From contig CAMYKQ010000059.1 in NCBI GenBank assembly GCA_947259075.1, positions 1 to 64,000 on the forward strand: DNA of 64,000 bases, in the 5' to 3' direction. Source of the stretch: an uncultured Gammaproteobacteria bacterium. Its GTDB lineage: Bacteria; Pseudomonadota; Gammaproteobacteria; DRLM01. The notes under the pieces are model-generated. The model saw only the letters and a list, made by a program, of their open reading frames with translations, was not told the DNA's origin and searched no databases. Positions 27,101 to 37,154 of this stretch are shown in pieces. Every line of letters begins with the position of its first letter. Positions within the stretch are counted from its first letter, which is position 1. The position numbers were made by a program, and so were the translations under genes.

Positions 27101-28159
27101 TTAACGCAGACTGGTTTCCGAAAGCCCCATGGCTGAAACCACACCCTTGCCCATCACCATGCCAAGCCTATCAGCGAAGCGCTCGAACGGTGTCGGATGG
27201 CGGGTGTAGTCAACGATCTTTTCGACACCGATCACATCACGCGCCACGGCGCTGCTGGTGCTGAGGCCGTCGATCAAGCCCAGGTCCAGGGCTTGCTCGC
27301 CGGTCCAAAAGAGACCGTTGAACAATAAATGATCATCGCCCTTCAAGCGGTCACCGCGGCCTTGTTTGACCACATTAATAAATTGCTGGTGGATATTGCC
27401 GAGCAAGGCCTGGGCGTGCGCCACTTCATCTTCCTTCAGCGGCGAGAAGGGATCGAGCATGGCCTTATTGTCACCGGCGGCCAAGTGACGGCGTTCAATG
27501 CCCAGTTTCTTCATCGCCTCGGTGAACCCAAAGGTGGCGGCGCCGCTCATGACCACGCCGATGGAACCGACGATGCTAGCTTTATCTGCGTAGATTTTGT
27601 CCGCGGCCACGGCGATGTAATAGCCACCCGAGGCGCAGATGTCGGTCACGACCGCGTACACGGGGATGTTGGGATGCTCGCCGCGCAGACGGCGGATTTC
27701 ATCGTTGATATACCCCGCCTGCACCGGGCTGCCGCCGGGGCTGTTGATGCGCAGGATCACGCCGCGGGTACCTTTGTTTTTAAAGGCGTCGCGCAAGGCG
27801 GTGACCATGCTGTCGGCGTTGGCTTCGGTGTTGTCGGCGATCACGCCTTGAATTTCCACCAAGGCGGTGTGTTCGCCGTCGACGAGGGAAGTCTCGCTGA
27901 TTTGATTGCCTTGATAGAGCCAAAACACCATGAACAGATAAATGAAAATAAGGAACTTGAAAAAGATGCTCCAACGCCGTGCGCGCCTTTGCTCGGTGAG
28001 GGAAGCAAAGGCCAAACGCGAGATCATATCGCGTTCCCAGCTCGGATCACCTTCACCGCCGGGCGAGGCTTTTCCCTTTTCGGCTTTGGGCGCGGTGGTT
28101 GCGGGACCTTCCCATGCGGCACGCTCTTCTTGGGGGGGACGCTGTTCGTGCTCACTCAT
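27101..28159 (-). CDS. Signal peptide peptidase SppA/SohB-type (S49 family)
   Basis: Inner-membrane serine protease of 352 residues that degrades cleaved signal peptides. A cytoplasmic Pro/Glu-rich N-terminus (about 60 residues) is followed by one membrane segment (IFFKFLIFIYLFMVFWLY). The S49 domain contains ILRINSPGGSPVQAG, the nucleophile region ICASGGYYIA and ADKIYADKASIVGSIGV with the catalytic Lys. The single-domain length matches the short 36K type SppA. In pseudomonads the same gene order (sohB, HAD phosphatase, rluC, rne) occurs. Confidence 0.92.
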   Translation of the reverse strand: MSEHEQRPPQEERAAWEGPATTAPKAEKGKASPGGEGDPSWERDMISRLAFASLTEQRRARRWSIFFKFLIFIYLFMVFWLYQGNQISETSLVDGEHTALVEIQGVIADNTEANADSMVTALRDAFKNKGTRGVILRINSPGGSPVQAGYINDEIRRLRGEHPNIPVYAVVTDICASGGYYIAVAADKIYADKASIVGSIGVVMSGAATFGFTEAMKKLGIERRHLAAGDNKAMLDPFSPLKEDEVAHAQALLGNIHQQFINVVKQGRGDRLKGDDHLLFNGLFWTGEQALDLGLIDGLSTSSAVARDVIGVEKIVDYTRHPTPFERFADRLGMVMGKGVVSAMGLSETSLR

Positions 28160-28230
28160 GAATTCAGTTTCCTTATTTAAAATTTAAAGATTCCGTTGTG
28201 TGACTCTAATTGGGTTGCGGCTGATGTTAA

Positions 28231-28896
28231 TCAAGCCAGCTCACAGCCGCCGAGCCAGGTGGCCAAGTCACCGAGGCTGTCTACGCAGCCAAGGATGGGA
28301 TGTCGCAGCAGCCGCTCACGGCCGTGTACGCCGTAACTCACGCCCAAAGCCGCCGTGCCGGCGTTATGCGCCATCAATATATCGTACTCAGTGTCACCGA
28401 CCATGAGGGTCTGTTCCGCCTCGACGCCAAGACGGTCCATAATATCCAATAACATTTGTGGGTGCGGTTTGGAAAAGGTTTCATCGGCGCAACGGCTGGC
28501 GTGAAATAAGTGGGCGAAGTCATGTTCAATGAGGGCGCGATCCAAGCCGCGGCGCGCCTTGCCGGTGGCGATGGCCAGCCAAAAACCGCGGCGGTGCAAA
28601 TCCTCCAACATCGCCCGCGCGCCCGCGAACAGCGGCGTGGGGGTCTGGCTCGCGAATAAATAGTGATGGCGGTAACGCTCGACAAAACGGCCGTGGTCCT
28701 CGGGGATTAGCTCCGGATAGAGCGCCGCGATCGCCTCCTTGAGGCCAAGGCCGATGACATTGCTCAACGTTTTAGGGGGCAGGGCCGCCAGTCCCAGGTC
28801 CTGCCCCGCCGCGTGCAGGCACTCGACGATACGCGCCTCGGAGTCCAGCAGGGTGCCATCCCAATCAAACACAATTAATTGATACTGCTTATTCAT
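28231..28896 (-). CDS. HAD-superfamily hydrolase (Gph/PGP-like, HAD-IA)
   Basis: Phosphatase of 221 residues. Motif I is [11 protein letters not shown], with the nucleophile and acid-base Asp pair. Motif II is IATGK and motif III/IV is KPHPQMLLD ... VGDTEYDI. The helical cap sits between motif I and II. Family members act on phosphoglycolate, beta-phosphoglucose or similar small phosphates; the substrate cannot be assigned. Its start overlaps the rluC stop by four bases (28893-28896), the conserved rluC-HAD-sppA operon. Confidence 0.93.
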   Translation of the reverse strand: MNKQYQLIVFDWDGTLLDSEARIVECLHAAGQDLGLAALPPKTLSNVIGLGLKEAIAALYPELIPEDHGRFVERYRHHYLFASQTPTPLFAGARAMLEDLHRRGFWLAIATGKARRGLDRALIEHDFAHLFHASRCADETFSKPHPQMLLDIMDRLGVEAEQTLMVGDTEYDILMAHNAGTAALGVSYGVHGRERLLRHPILGCVDSLGDLATWLGGCELA

Positions 28897-29867
28897 GACT
28901 CTTTGATCGTCTCTTCATCCAAAGCCGCCAGCACCGTCTCCAAATCCGGTCCCAGCGGCGCGCGGAATTCCAGGGGCCGGTCCGCGCCCGGCAAGGTAAA
29001 GCGGAGCGAAGCGGCATGGAGAAACAGGCGCCGCAGACCACGCTGGCGCATCTGCGCGTTGAATTCATCATCACCGTATTTATCATCCGCCGCGATGGGC
29101 TGCCCCAAATGGGCGGCATGCACCCGAATTTGATGGGTACGCCCGGTACGCGGCAAGGCCTCCACCATTGTTGCCGAGGCAAAATGCCGCAAGGGCCGGA
29201 ACAGCGTTTCGGAGGCCTTGCCATCTTCCCCCACCCGCACCACCCGCTCGCCGGAGAGCAGCACATTCTTTTTCAGCGCCGCCGTCACCCGGCGCTCACC
29301 GCCACGCCAGCGGCCTTTGAGCAGGGCCACGTAACGTTTGTCCACGCCGTCTTCCCGCAACAGCGTGTGCAAGGCCCGCAACACGCTGCGCTTTTTGGCG
29401 ATCATTAAACAGCCGGAGGTATCGCGGTCGAGCCGGTGCACCAATTCAAGGTCCCGGGCATCGGGCCGGGCGATCCGCAACGCCTCGATCACCCCGTAGC
29501 TCAAACCGCTGCCGCCGTGCACCGCCACCCCGGAGGGTTTGTTGATGACCAGCAAGCCATTGTCTTCATAGAGTATCGAGCGGATGATGAGGTCCACCAC
29601 TTGCCGGCTGGGCTGGGGCGCGGGCGGGGTATCTGGACGGCGCAGCGGGGGCACGCGCACCACGTCACCCAACTGCAGGCGGTAGGCGGGCTTGATCCGG
29701 CCCTTGTTCACCCGGACCTCACCGCTGCGGAGGATGCGGTAGATCAAGCTCTTCGGCACCCCTTTCAAATGGGTGAGCAAAAAATTGTCGACGCGCTGGC
29801 CTTCATGCCGCTCGTTGATCTCCACCCATTCAGCGGCGATCTGTACCTTGTCTTTCTGTTCGGTCAT
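28893..29867 (-). CDS. rluC: 23S rRNA pseudouridine synthase RluC
   Basis: A 324-residue enzyme that isomerises uridines in 23S rRNA (955, 2504 and 2580 in E. coli numbering). The N-terminal S4 RNA-binding domain ([31 protein letters not shown]) is followed by the catalytic domain with HRLDRDTSG, which carries the catalytic Asp, then [10 protein letters not shown]. RluC is chosen over RluD because the gene is divergent from rne, as in E. coli and Pseudomonas. The downstream HAD gene overlaps it. Confidence 0.94.
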   Translation of the reverse strand: MTEQKDKVQIAAEWVEINERHEGQRVDNFLLTHLKGVPKSLIYRILRSGEVRVNKGRIKPAYRLQLGDVVRVPPLRRPDTPPAPQPSRQVVDLIIRSILYEDNGLLVINKPSGVAVHGGSGLSYGVIEALRIARPDARDLELVHRLDRDTSGCLMIAKKRSVLRALHTLLREDGVDKRYVALLKGRWRGGERRVTAALKKNVLLSGERVVRVGEDGKASETLFRPLRHFASATMVEALPRTGRTHQIRVHAAHLGQPIAADDKYGDDEFNAQMRQRGLRRLFLHAASLRFTLPGADRPLEFRAPLGPDLETVLAALDEETIKES

Positions 29868-30580
29868 TTCTTAAGTGATAACAATTAACTAATGGTTTAC
29901 GGGCGCCTAACAAGGCTATATATTAGCCAAGCGTCGATCCGGGTAACGTGATTCCGGCATAGTTGTCGCAACCCATGACACGGGCAAAGCGCTGATGGCA
30001 CCGCAGCCGCCACTAAGGCCGCGGGAACATAACGCACGAATAACTTGTCTCTCAACAATCAGAGGCTTTTAAAGCGCTGGCGGCGGCCGATGAAGGGAGT
30101 GGATAGAGCAAGCGCGGCGGGCATTATACCTGGCCGCCCCCAGAGTCGATATGGGAAAAGAGGAACGCGCCATGGCAGGCCTGAACGCAAAACGCATTCA
30201 TCGCGCCTGGCGCGTCCCAGCGGCACTACCGCAATCCACGTCCGTAAAGACGATTTGATTTGCTGAACAAATACGGGTTTAGGCATCGCTCAACCCATGA
30301 TAAGAGCGATGAACAATTAGGCGCCATGCACCTGCATGGGGCTCGCTGAGCAGATAACGGGCTAACCCGTTGGACCGAAACAAGCGCGAGCGCGCGACCG
30401 AGGCTGCCCCTCCCCCAGATGCCATCATGGCCGGGGTGTAACGAGAAGGACGCAAGCGCGGTAAAACGGCCGGTCCAACATGGCATACCAGCCAAGCTCC
30501 ACGGCACCGGGCCGCCCGGGCCGAGTCTGCTCAGAGTCACGTGTGCCCTGCTGGGGTAACGCGCCTGAGAGCATGTATAA
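29868..30580 (+). promoter_or_regulatory. Long structured leader and promoter region of rne (divergent from rluC)
   Basis: A gap of 713 bases with no coding frame. It holds several perfect small hairpins, among them CCATGCA/TGCATGG at 30324-30339 and AACGGG-CTAA-CCCGTT at 30356-30371, and GC-rich runs near 30505-30525. In E. coli rne has a 361-base 5' untranslated region through which RNase E represses its own mRNA. The size and folding here fit such a leader (inference). A possible -10-like ATTATA near 30125 was not strong enough to call. Confidence 0.6.
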
Positions 30581-33319
30581 ATGAAGAGGATGTTGATTAA
30601 TGCAACCCAACCGGAAGAACTGCGTGTCGCCCTGGTTGATGGACAGTACCTTTACGATCTAGACATTGAAACCCCTTCCCGGGAACAGAAAAAAGCCAAT
30701 ATCTACAAAGGCCGTATCACACGAATTGAACCTAGTTTAGAAGCCGCTTTCATCGAGTATGGCTCAGAGCGTCATGGCTTCTTGCCGCTCAAAGATGTGT
30801 CCCCCGCCTATTTCAGAACACCGCACGCTGAATCCGAAGGCCGCCTCCACATCAGGGATGCCTTGAAGGAAGGCCAGGAAATCATTGTCCAAGTGGACAA
30901 AGAAGAGCGCGGCAATAAAGGCGCCGCCCTCACCACCTTCGTGAGCCTGGCGGGACGCTATTTGGTGTTGATGCCTAATAATCCCCGTGCCGGCGGCGTG
31001 TCACGCCGCATCGAAGGCGAGGACCGCGCCGAGCTGCGCGAGGCCATGGCCGCCCTCGCCGTGCCCGAAGGCATGGGCGTCATCATCCGCACCGCCGGCA
31101 TGGGCCGCAGCGTCGAAGAGCTGCAATGGGACTTGGATTACCTCCTGCGCCTCTGGCAGGCCATCGACGATGCCACCCGGGAACAGGCGGCGCCCTTCCT
31201 GATTTATCAGGAAAGCAACGTCATCATCCGCGCCATCCGCGACTATATGCGTCAAGACATCGGCGAAATCCTCATCGACGACAACGAGGTGTATGAACAG
31301 GCACGCGGCTTCGTCCAGCAAGTGATTCCGGACTTCCTGCCCAAATTGAAGATCTACCGCGACCAAATCCCCCTCTTCACCCGCTATCAGATCGAAAGCC
31401 AGATCGAGGCCGCCTTCAAGCGCGAGGTGCGCCTGCCCTCCGGCGGCGCCATCGTCATCGATCACACCGAGGCCATGGTCGCCATCGACGTCAACTCCTC
31501 CCGCGCCACCAAGGGCGGCGACATCGAGGAAACCGCGCTCAACACCAACCTCGAAGCCGCCGACGAGATCGCCCGCCAGCTGCGGCTGCGCGATTTGGGC
31601 GGCTTGATCGTCATCGATTTCATCGACATGACCCCGGCGCGCAATCAGCGCGAGGTGGAAAACCGCCTCAAGGACGCCCTCAAACAAGACCGGGCGCGGG
31701 TGCAGATCGGCCGCATCTCCCGCTTCGGCCTGCTGGAAATGTCACGCCAGCGCCTGCGGCCGTCCCTGGGCGAATACAGCCAGATCATCTGCCCGCGCTG
31801 CCAGGGCGAAAGCCGCATCCGCAGCGTCGAATCGCTGGCCCTCTCCATCCTGCGCCTCATTGAAGAAGAGGCGATGAAAGAGAGCACCGCCCGCCTCATC
31901 GCCCAGTTACCGGTGGAGGTCGCCACCTTCCTGCTCAACGAGAAACGCGAGGTGGTGCGCTCCATCGAACAACGGCAAAACGTCATCATCGTGCTGGTGC
32001 CCAACACCGCCATGCACACCCCCCAATACGATGTGAAACGCTTGCGTAAAGACGATGTAATGGAATCCGCCGGCGGCACCGGCGAATTACCCGCCAGCTA
32101 TGATTTGGCCGAACAAGCGGAAGCCACGGAAGCGCAATGGATGACCGCCGCCAAAGTCGCCAGCGAACAACCCGCGGTCAAAGGCATCGCCCCCGCCACC
32201 CCGGCCCCGCCCTCGCGTACGGCGCCAGCGCGCGCGCCGGAACGGTCGGCTGACGGCGGCTTCATCAAAAAACTGTGGTCCACCCTCTTCGGTGGCGGCG
32301 AAACTGAAACACCGGCGGCACCCGCCCCCAGCGTACCAGCGCGCGCCACACCGAGCGAACGCCCTCGGCCCATCAGAAACGATGACAGTCGGCCACGCCG
32401 CAATGGCGGCCGGGATACCTCTACACGCCGCGGAAGCGGTAGCGGTGATCGCGAACAGCAAGGGCAACGCCGCCAAGGCCGCGGCGGCCGTGACCGCAAC
32501 GAGCGCGGTGAGAATCGCGGCGAGCAGCGCCAACGCCCAGCCGCTGGCGCGACGGAGAGTGCAACCAAAAACGAGCCCGCGCCCAGCGTCAATACCCAAA
32601 CCAGCAGCCCCGCGCCCGCGGCGCCCTTACCACCCCCGGTTGTGGCGGCACCCGTCAAGCCCGCGGTGGACACCGCGCCCGTGACCGAGCAGAGCAAACC
32701 CGAGGAAGGCGATACCCAAACCGCGCCCCGCACCGAGGGTAACCGCAGCGGCCGCCGGCGCGGCCGGCGTGGCGGCGCGCGCCGCCGCCGTGGTGAAGGC
32801 GGTAACCGCGAAAACACCAGCGCAGCGGCCGGTGAGGATTCCGGTGGCGCGTCTCAACCGCAAGGCGAGACGCAGGCCGCGCCAAGAGAGGCCGGTGGCG
32901 AACAGACCTCGGACAAAGCGGCTTCGAGCGCAAACGCGGCGAACGGCCCTAGCACCGCAACTGGACAGGGCGGCGAACCCCCCGCGCACAAGAAGGCCGA
33001 AGCCCAGCCCGCCCGCGAGAATGAGCAGGCCGCCAGAAGCCCGGAACAAACCAGGCCCCGCGACGACAATGAACCCGTCAACCGCGCGGTATCTCACCAG
33101 AGTGTGGCGATCGACAGCAGCCGCCCGCCCGTTCCGTGGCGGGCAGGCGGTGAACACCAGGCCCCGCTTTTCCCGCAGACGGAAGGGAATAGGGACAACG
33201 CCGCGCCACAGCGGGCGGTGGCCAGCGCCGCGCCGGCGGGTAGCGCGGTCCCCGGCGACGGTAGCGACACGAACAATCCCCATCATCGGCCGCAAGGTTC
33301 TTCCTCCGGTAATGAGTAA
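30581..33319 (+). CDS. rne: Ribonuclease E
   Basis: Endonuclease of 912 residues that starts mRNA decay and matures 9S rRNA and tRNAs; membrane-associated scaffold of the degradosome. The catalytic half aligns with E. coli without gaps in the key sites: S1 domain from about 38 ([20 protein letters not shown]), 5' sensor, DNase I-like domain with Asp303 (AIDVNSS) and Asp346 (VIDFIDM), and the Zn-link CPRC (Cys404, Cys407). From about 510 the C-terminal part is disordered, Arg/Pro/Gly/Ala/Glu-rich with basic blocks such as [12 protein letters not shown], expected to bind RNA and partners. The start [10 protein letters not shown] is nearly identical to E. coli. Divergent from rluC, and a probable hairpin follows at 33355-33381. 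Confidence 0.98.
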   Translation: MKRMLINATQPEELRVALVDGQYLYDLDIETPSREQKKANIYKGRITRIEPSLEAAFIEYGSERHGFLPLKDVSPAYFRTPHAESEGRLHIRDALKEGQEIIVQVDKEERGNKGAALTTFVSLAGRYLVLMPNNPRAGGVSRRIEGEDRAELREAMAALAVPEGMGVIIRTAGMGRSVEELQWDLDYLLRLWQAIDDATREQAAPFLIYQESNVIIRAIRDYMRQDIGEILIDDNEVYEQARGFVQQVIPDFLPKLKIYRDQIPLFTRYQIESQIEAAFKREVRLPSGGAIVIDHTEAMVAIDVNSSRATKGGDIEETALNTNLEAADEIARQLRLRDLGGLIVIDFIDMTPARNQREVENRLKDALKQDRARVQIGRISRFGLLEMSRQRLRPSLGEYSQIICPRCQGESRIRSVESLALSILRLIEEEAMKESTARLIAQLPVEVATFLLNEKREVVRSIEQRQNVIIVLVPNTAMHTPQYDVKRLRKDDVMESAGGTGELPASYDLAEQAEATEAQWMTAAKVASEQPAVKGIAPATPAPPSRTAPARAPERSADGGFIKKLWSTLFGGGETETPAAPAPSVPARATPSERPRPIRNDDSRPRRNGGRDTSTRRGSGSGDREQQGQRRQGRGGRDRNERGENRGEQRQRPAAGATESATKNEPAPSVNTQTSSPAPAAPLPPPVVAAPVKPAVDTAPVTEQSKPEEGDTQTAPRTEGNRSGRRRGRRGGARRRRGEGGNRENTSAAAGEDSGGASQPQGETQAAPREAGGEQTSDKAASSANAANGPSTATGQGGEPPAHKKAEAQPARENEQAARSPEQTRPRDDNEPVNRAVSHQSVAIDSSRPPVPWRAGGEHQAPLFPQTEGNRDNAAPQRAVASAAPAGSAVPGDGSDTNNPHHRPQGSSSGNE

Positions 33320-33354
33320 GGTGTGCCAACGCGAAACCAGATGAAACGAGAACT

Positions 33355-33381
33355 ATCCTGGCCGGTGTTCCCGGCCAGGAT
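33355..33381. terminator. Stem-loop between rne and the convergent phosphatase gene
   Basis: ATCCTGGCCGG (33355-33365) and CCGGCCAGGAT (33371-33381) form a perfect 11-pair stem with loop TGTTC. No U-tract follows on either strand, so it is called from position and symmetry only. Confidence 0.65.
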
Positions 33382-33395
33382 GTAAGGGGGGACGT

Positions 33396-33881
33396 CTACT
33401 TAGCCTGTAAATGCCGCTGCCGCAGATGACGCAGCAGCCCTTCCGCACCCGTCTCCACTAAATCCAGCACCTGTTCAAACCCGCTCGGTCCGCCGTAATA
33501 CGGGTCGGGCACGTCCTTGCTTTGCAATTCCGGCGGCGCGAAGTCGAGAAACAAGCTCAGTTTGTGACTATGCTGCGGCGGACAGTCGGCCTGCATATGC
33601 TGAAGATTGTCCCGGTCCATCGCCAAAATGTAATCGAAACGCTCGAAATCCACCTCCGTCACCCGCCGCGCGCGCTGGGGGCTGAGGTCGATGCCGCGGC
33701 GCATGGCCGCCGCCTGTGAACGCGGGTCCGGCGCATGACCGAGGTGATACGCATGGGTGCCGGCGGAATCGATCTCGATCTGCTGGATCAAACCGGTTTG
33801 TTCCACCAAGCGTTCAAATACCCCCTGCGCGGTGGGTGAACGGCAGATATTACCCATACAGACAAACAACACCTTTACCAT
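33396..33881 (-). CDS. Low-molecular-weight protein-tyrosine phosphatase
   Basis: Cytoplasmic phosphatase of 161 residues. The P-loop CMGNICRSP has nucleophile Cys8 and Arg14, and the general-acid loop is DPYYGG, with Asp near residue 128. Family members dephosphorylate tyrosine kinases (Wzc-like) or unknown proteins; no kinase gene is nearby. Pseudomonas has an equivalent gene between kdsB and rne. Here murB, which follows it in Pseudomonas, is missing. GAGG ten bases upstream of ATG 33881 is the probable ribosome site. Confidence 0.95.
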   Translation of the reverse strand: MVKVLFVCMGNICRSPTAQGVFERLVEQTGLIQQIEIDSAGTHAYHLGHAPDPRSQAAAMRRGIDLSPQRARRVTEVDFERFDYILAMDRDNLQHMQADCPPQHSHKLSLFLDFAPPELQSKDVPDPYYGGPSGFEQVLDLVETGAEGLLRHLRQRHLQAK

Positions 33882-33927
33882 CTAGTTACGTCCTCTTAGC
33901 CGAACCGCCGCCTCGTGTAATCGAAGA

Positions 33928-33955
33928 TTGCCACAGCGGATTTGAACGATATACT
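33928..33955 (+). promoter_or_regulatory. Sigma70-type promoter placing the transcription start at an ATG
   Basis: -35 TTGCCA (33928-33933) and -10 TATACT (33950-33955) with a 16-base spacer, each five of six to consensus. Transcription would start about seven bases later, at 33962-33964, coinciding with the ATG of the 95-residue protein at 33963. The mRNA would therefore be leaderless. Confidence 0.6.
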
Positions 33956-33962
33956 TATCCCT

Positions 33963-34250
33963 ATGACGCTACCCCACGAAAATAATCTCCAGGTTGAAGA
34001 ATTGCGTGACCTCATTGGTTTGCGTGTCAAACATCAAGGCAGCCACTGGGAGATCATCGAGGTGCTGGAAGACGGGCCCTCCCTGGTGCTGCAAGACTGT
34101 GAACACCATACCGTGATTCAGCCCGATCAACATGGCGAAGCTCACCGGCGGGTGCCCACCACCCTCACCATCCCCATCTTCGACCGGGAAAGCCGGGAAT
34201 TAAGCCCCATCCTGATTAACTTGGATCTGAGCAACGCGGATACGGTGTAA
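33963..34250 (+). CDS. Small conserved-looking protein of unknown function
   Basis: A 95-residue soluble protein. It reads VEELRDLIGLRVKHQGSHWE, then IIEVLEDGPSLVLQDC, then TIPIFDRESRELSPIL. The alternation suggests a small beta-barrel. No family was recognised. The frame is open from a TTG at 33942, but that codon lies inside a near-consensus promoter, so ATG 33963 is taken as start. No Shine-Dalgarno sequence exists because the transcript is predicted to begin at the ATG. It is divergent from the tyrosine phosphatase and convergent with kdsB. A leaderless mRNA is inferred. Confidence 0.7.
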   Translation: MTLPHENNLQVEELRDLIGLRVKHQGSHWEIIEVLEDGPSLVLQDCEHHTVIQPDQHGEAHRRVPTTLTIPIFDRESRELSPILINLDLSNADTV

Positions 34251-34265
34251 CCCCGCCAACCGCCG

Positions 34266-35024
34266 TTACCCACCGCGCAATAGCGCCTCCACTCGCGCAA
34301 TATCGTCCTCCGTATCCACCCCCGGCACTGAATCCGCCAGCGCCTCGGCGACATGAATACGATGTCCATGCCACAAGGCGCGCAATTGTTCGAGGGATTC
34401 CACCTGCTCTAAACCGCAGGGCGGCCATTGCTGATAGGCCTTAAGAAAACGGGCGCGGTAGGCGTACATACCGATATGGCGCCAATAACCCGAGAGCGCG
34501 CCTGCCCGTGTCTCCTTGCCGAAACGATCGCGGTCCCAGGGAATCGGCGCGCGGCTGAAGTACAAGGCGAAACCCGCCGCGTCGCTCACCACCTTCACCA
34601 CATTGGGATCGAACAACTCCGCCACGGTACTCAAACGCGCGCTCAAGGTGGCGATACTCGCGTCAGGGCGGGCGGCCAAATTTTCCGCCACTTGACGGAT
34701 CAGGGCCTCGGGCACTAAAGGTTCGTCGCCTTGCAGATTGACGACGACCTCATCGGGCGCGAAATTTTCACGGCTCGCCACCTCGGCGATACGGTCGGTG
34801 CCCGAACGATGATCCGCCGCCGTCATGCACACCGTCGCGCCAAAGGCCCGCGCCACGTCGCGGATACGTTCATCATCAGTGGCGATCACCACCCCCGCCG
34901 CGCCGCTGGCCCGCGCCCGTTCGTAGACATGTTGAATCATCGGTTTGCCCGCTAACAAACGCAGCGGCTTACCCGGCAAGCGGGTCGAGGCATAACGGGC
35001 GGGAATCACCACGCGGAATGTCAC
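34266..35024 (-). CDS. kdsB: 3-deoxy-manno-octulosonate cytidylyltransferase (CMP-Kdo synthetase)
   Basis: Activates Kdo with CTP to CMP-Kdo for the lipopolysaccharide inner core; 252 residues, cytoplasmic. The N-terminal nucleotide-binding motif [15 protein letters not shown] is complete. The metal-binding Asp of NLQGDEPL and the RHIGMYAYR and GVDTEDD motifs are present. GTG start preceded by GGAGGTGAC; it overlaps the Trm112-like gene by four bases (GTGA). Confidence 0.96.
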   Translation of the reverse strand: MTFRVVIPARYASTRLPGKPLRLLAGKPMIQHVYERARASGAAGVVIATDDERIRDVARAFGATVCMTAADHRSGTDRIAEVASRENFAPDEVVVNLQGDEPLVPEALIRQVAENLAARPDASIATLSARLSTVAELFDPNVVKVVSDAAGFALYFSRAPIPWDRDRFGKETRAGALSGYWRHIGMYAYRARFLKAYQQWPPCGLEQVESLEQLRALWHGHRIHVAEALADSVPGVDTEDDIARVEALLRGG

Positions 35025-35203
35025 GTCACCTCCTCATCCGCCGCCAATTCCCGCGCCTCTTCCTGCAGCATCACCGGAATGTCGTCGCGTATCGGATAGG
35101 CCAAACGATCACCCTTGCAGATCAATTCACCCGCGGCTTTATCAAATACCAAAGGCCCCTTGCACAGGGGGCACACCAAAATATCCAGTAGTTTTTTGTC
35201 CAC
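35021..35203 (-). CDS. Trm112/YcaR family zinc-ribbon protein
   Basis: A 60-residue protein with a CPLC motif ([14 protein letters not shown]) and a second single Cys in [13 protein letters not shown]. The motif [10 protein letters not shown] is typical of YcaR/Trm112-like proteins, which partner methyltransferases in other organisms. The frame is open to 35245, but GTG 35203 preceded by GAGGATAAACGCT is preferred because the family begins at xDKKLLDIL. Immediately upstream of kdsB, as in E. coli and Pseudomonas. Confidence 0.92.
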   Translation of the reverse strand: MDKKLLDILVCPLCKGPLVFDKAAGELICKGDRLAYPIRDDIPVMLQEEARELAADEEVT

Positions 35204-35361
35204 AGCGTTTATCCTCACACGATGCCTGGCGCTAGGCCGCCACACTTGTTCATTCGGAGATGGCCCGCATCCGGGTCATTGTACCGTACTGAGTGGCCCG
35301 CCAGGCCATCGCCTTGCGCCAAGACTTTCCCTCAGCACATAACATGGGTATAACTGAGCAC

Positions 35362-37080
35362 ATGAAAATCACCTCGCGCCTCCATCACCGCCGCCGCGGT
35401 TTATTATTCACCGCGCTGCTTTGTTTTTATTACCTGCCCCTGCAGGCCGCCACGCCGCCGCAAGATGCGGTCGCCAGCGCCCATCCGCTCGCGACGCAAG
35501 CCGGCGTGCGCGTGCTCGCCGCGGGCGGCAACGCCTTCGACGCCGCGGTCGCGGTGAGCGCCGCGCTCGCCGTGGTCGAACCCATGGGTTCGGGTTTAGG
35601 CGGCGGCGGTTTTTGGCTGCTGCACCGCGCCGAAGACGGACACGAGGTGATGATAGACGGCCGCGAACGCGCGCCGCTGGCCGCGCGGCGCGACATGTAC
35701 CTCGATAAAAACGGCGAAGTCGTACCCGGCTTATCGATCGACGGCCCCCTCGCCGCCGGCATCCCCGGCGAACCCGCCGCCCTCGCGCATTTGGCGGAAC
35801 ACTACGGCCGCCTGCCCTTGGCGCGGAGCTTGGCCCCCGCCATCGAATTAGCGCGTGACGGCTTTCCCGTGGATGAACGCTACCGCAAACTCGCGCAATT
35901 CCGCCTCGCCGCGCTGCGCGCCTCACCCGCCGCCGCGGCCGTGTTTCTCGACGAAAATCAGGCCGTGCCTGAATTAGGCCGGCTCATTAAACAAGCGGAT
36001 TTGGCCAACACCCTCGCCGCCTTGGCGCAACACGGCCGCGATGGCTTTTATAAAGGCGCGATCGCGGAGCGCCTGGTCGCCGGCACACGCGCCGCGGGCG
36101 GCATTTGGACGCTCGACGACCTCGCGCAATATCAAGTGGTGGAACGTCGGCCCATCGTCGGCGAGTATCGCGGCTGGCGCATCGTCTCCGCCGCGCCGCC
36201 CTCCTCCGGCGGCATCGTGCTGCTGACGATGCTCAATATTCTGGCCGGTTATGATTTGGACAAACTCGATGCGGTGACCCGCACCCATCTCAGCGTCGAG
36301 GCCATGCGCCGCGCCTATCGCGACCGCGCCGAGTACCTCGGCGATCCCGACTTCGTGCAAATACCGCTAGCGCGATTAACCAGTCCGCTCTACGCCGCCG
36401 GTCTGCGCGCCAGCATCCATCCCGAACACGCCACCCCCAGCACGCTGCTGCCTGGTATGGCCGATACCGCGCGTGGCGCCGACACCAGTCATTTCTCCGT
36501 ACTCGACCGCGCAGGCAATCGCGTGGCGGGGACGCTGAGCATCAACTTCCCCTTCGGCGCCGCCTTTGTTCCTCCCGGCACCGGAGTACTGCTCAATGAT
36601 GAAATGGATGACTTCTCCGCCAAACCCGGCACGCCCAATGTCTATGGGCTAGTAGGCGACGAAGCCAACGCCATCGCGCCGGGTAAACGGCCTTTGTCCA
36701 GCATGACGCCGACGTTTATTGAAAGCGATCGCGGGGTCGCCATCCTCGGCACGCCGGGCGGTTCGCGCATCATCACCATGGTACTGCTGGGCGTGCTCGA
36801 CATCGTCCACGGCGGCGACGCCGCCTCGGCGGTGCAAGTAAAGCGCCTGCACCATCAATACTTGCCCGATGTCATTCAATACGAACCGGGCGCCATAGAC
36901 GAGCAACTCGGTGCCGCACTGAGCGCGCGCGGCCACACCCTGAAGGAAGTGAATCGACCCTTCGGCAATATGCAAACGATCTGGTGGGATAAAACCCGCG
37001 GCGCCGTGCAAGCCGCCAGTGACCCGCGCGGCGGCGGCGCCGCAATCCTGCGCGAGCCGGTCACACCAGCATCACAGTGA
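35362..37080 (+). CDS. ggt: Gamma-glutamyltransferase (glutathione hydrolase)
   Basis: Periplasmic, self-cleaving enzyme that breaks glutathione and transfers gamma-glutamyl groups; 572 residues from ATG 35362. Signal peptide: MKITSRLHHRRRG then LLFTALLCFYYLPLQA. The precursor splits at the catalytic Thr of DTSHFSVLDRAGN. Conserved sites include MGSGLGGGGF, the ligand Arg in GRERAP, PLSSMTPT and GTPGGSRI. Met codons at 35293 and 35344 also open the frame, but ATG 35362 starts the signal peptide directly. It replaces lpxK in the kdsB neighbourhood. Confidence 0.95.
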   Translation: MKITSRLHHRRRGLLFTALLCFYYLPLQAATPPQDAVASAHPLATQAGVRVLAAGGNAFDAAVAVSAALAVVEPMGSGLGGGGFWLLHRAEDGHEVMIDGRERAPLAARRDMYLDKNGEVVPGLSIDGPLAAGIPGEPAALAHLAEHYGRLPLARSLAPAIELARDGFPVDERYRKLAQFRLAALRASPAAAAVFLDENQAVPELGRLIKQADLANTLAALAQHGRDGFYKGAIAERLVAGTRAAGGIWTLDDLAQYQVVERRPIVGEYRGWRIVSAAPPSSGGIVLLTMLNILAGYDLDKLDAVTRTHLSVEAMRRAYRDRAEYLGDPDFVQIPLARLTSPLYAAGLRASIHPEHATPSTLLPGMADTARGADTSHFSVLDRAGNRVAGTLSINFPFGAAFVPPGTGVLLNDEMDDFSAKPGTPNVYGLVGDEANAIAPGKRPLSSMTPTFIESDRGVAILGTPGGSRIITMVLLGVLDIVHGGDAASAVQVKRLHHQYLPDVIQYEPGAIDEQLGAALSARGHTLKEVNRPFGNMQTIWWDKTRGAVQAASDPRGGGAAILREPVTPASQ

Positions 37081-37154
37081 CGGCAACCCGCGCCTTCCAC
37101 ACAACACGCCGATGACGAAGCGGAGCCGCCTCGTCACCGGTACCTACTTCAACC

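Noticed and set aside
29938-30040. c-di-GMP or cobalamin riboswitch in the rluC-rne gap
   Set aside because: A few bases looked similar (CGGGCAAAGC; GCCGCCACTA), but the required cores (GEMM and B12 box) are not present.
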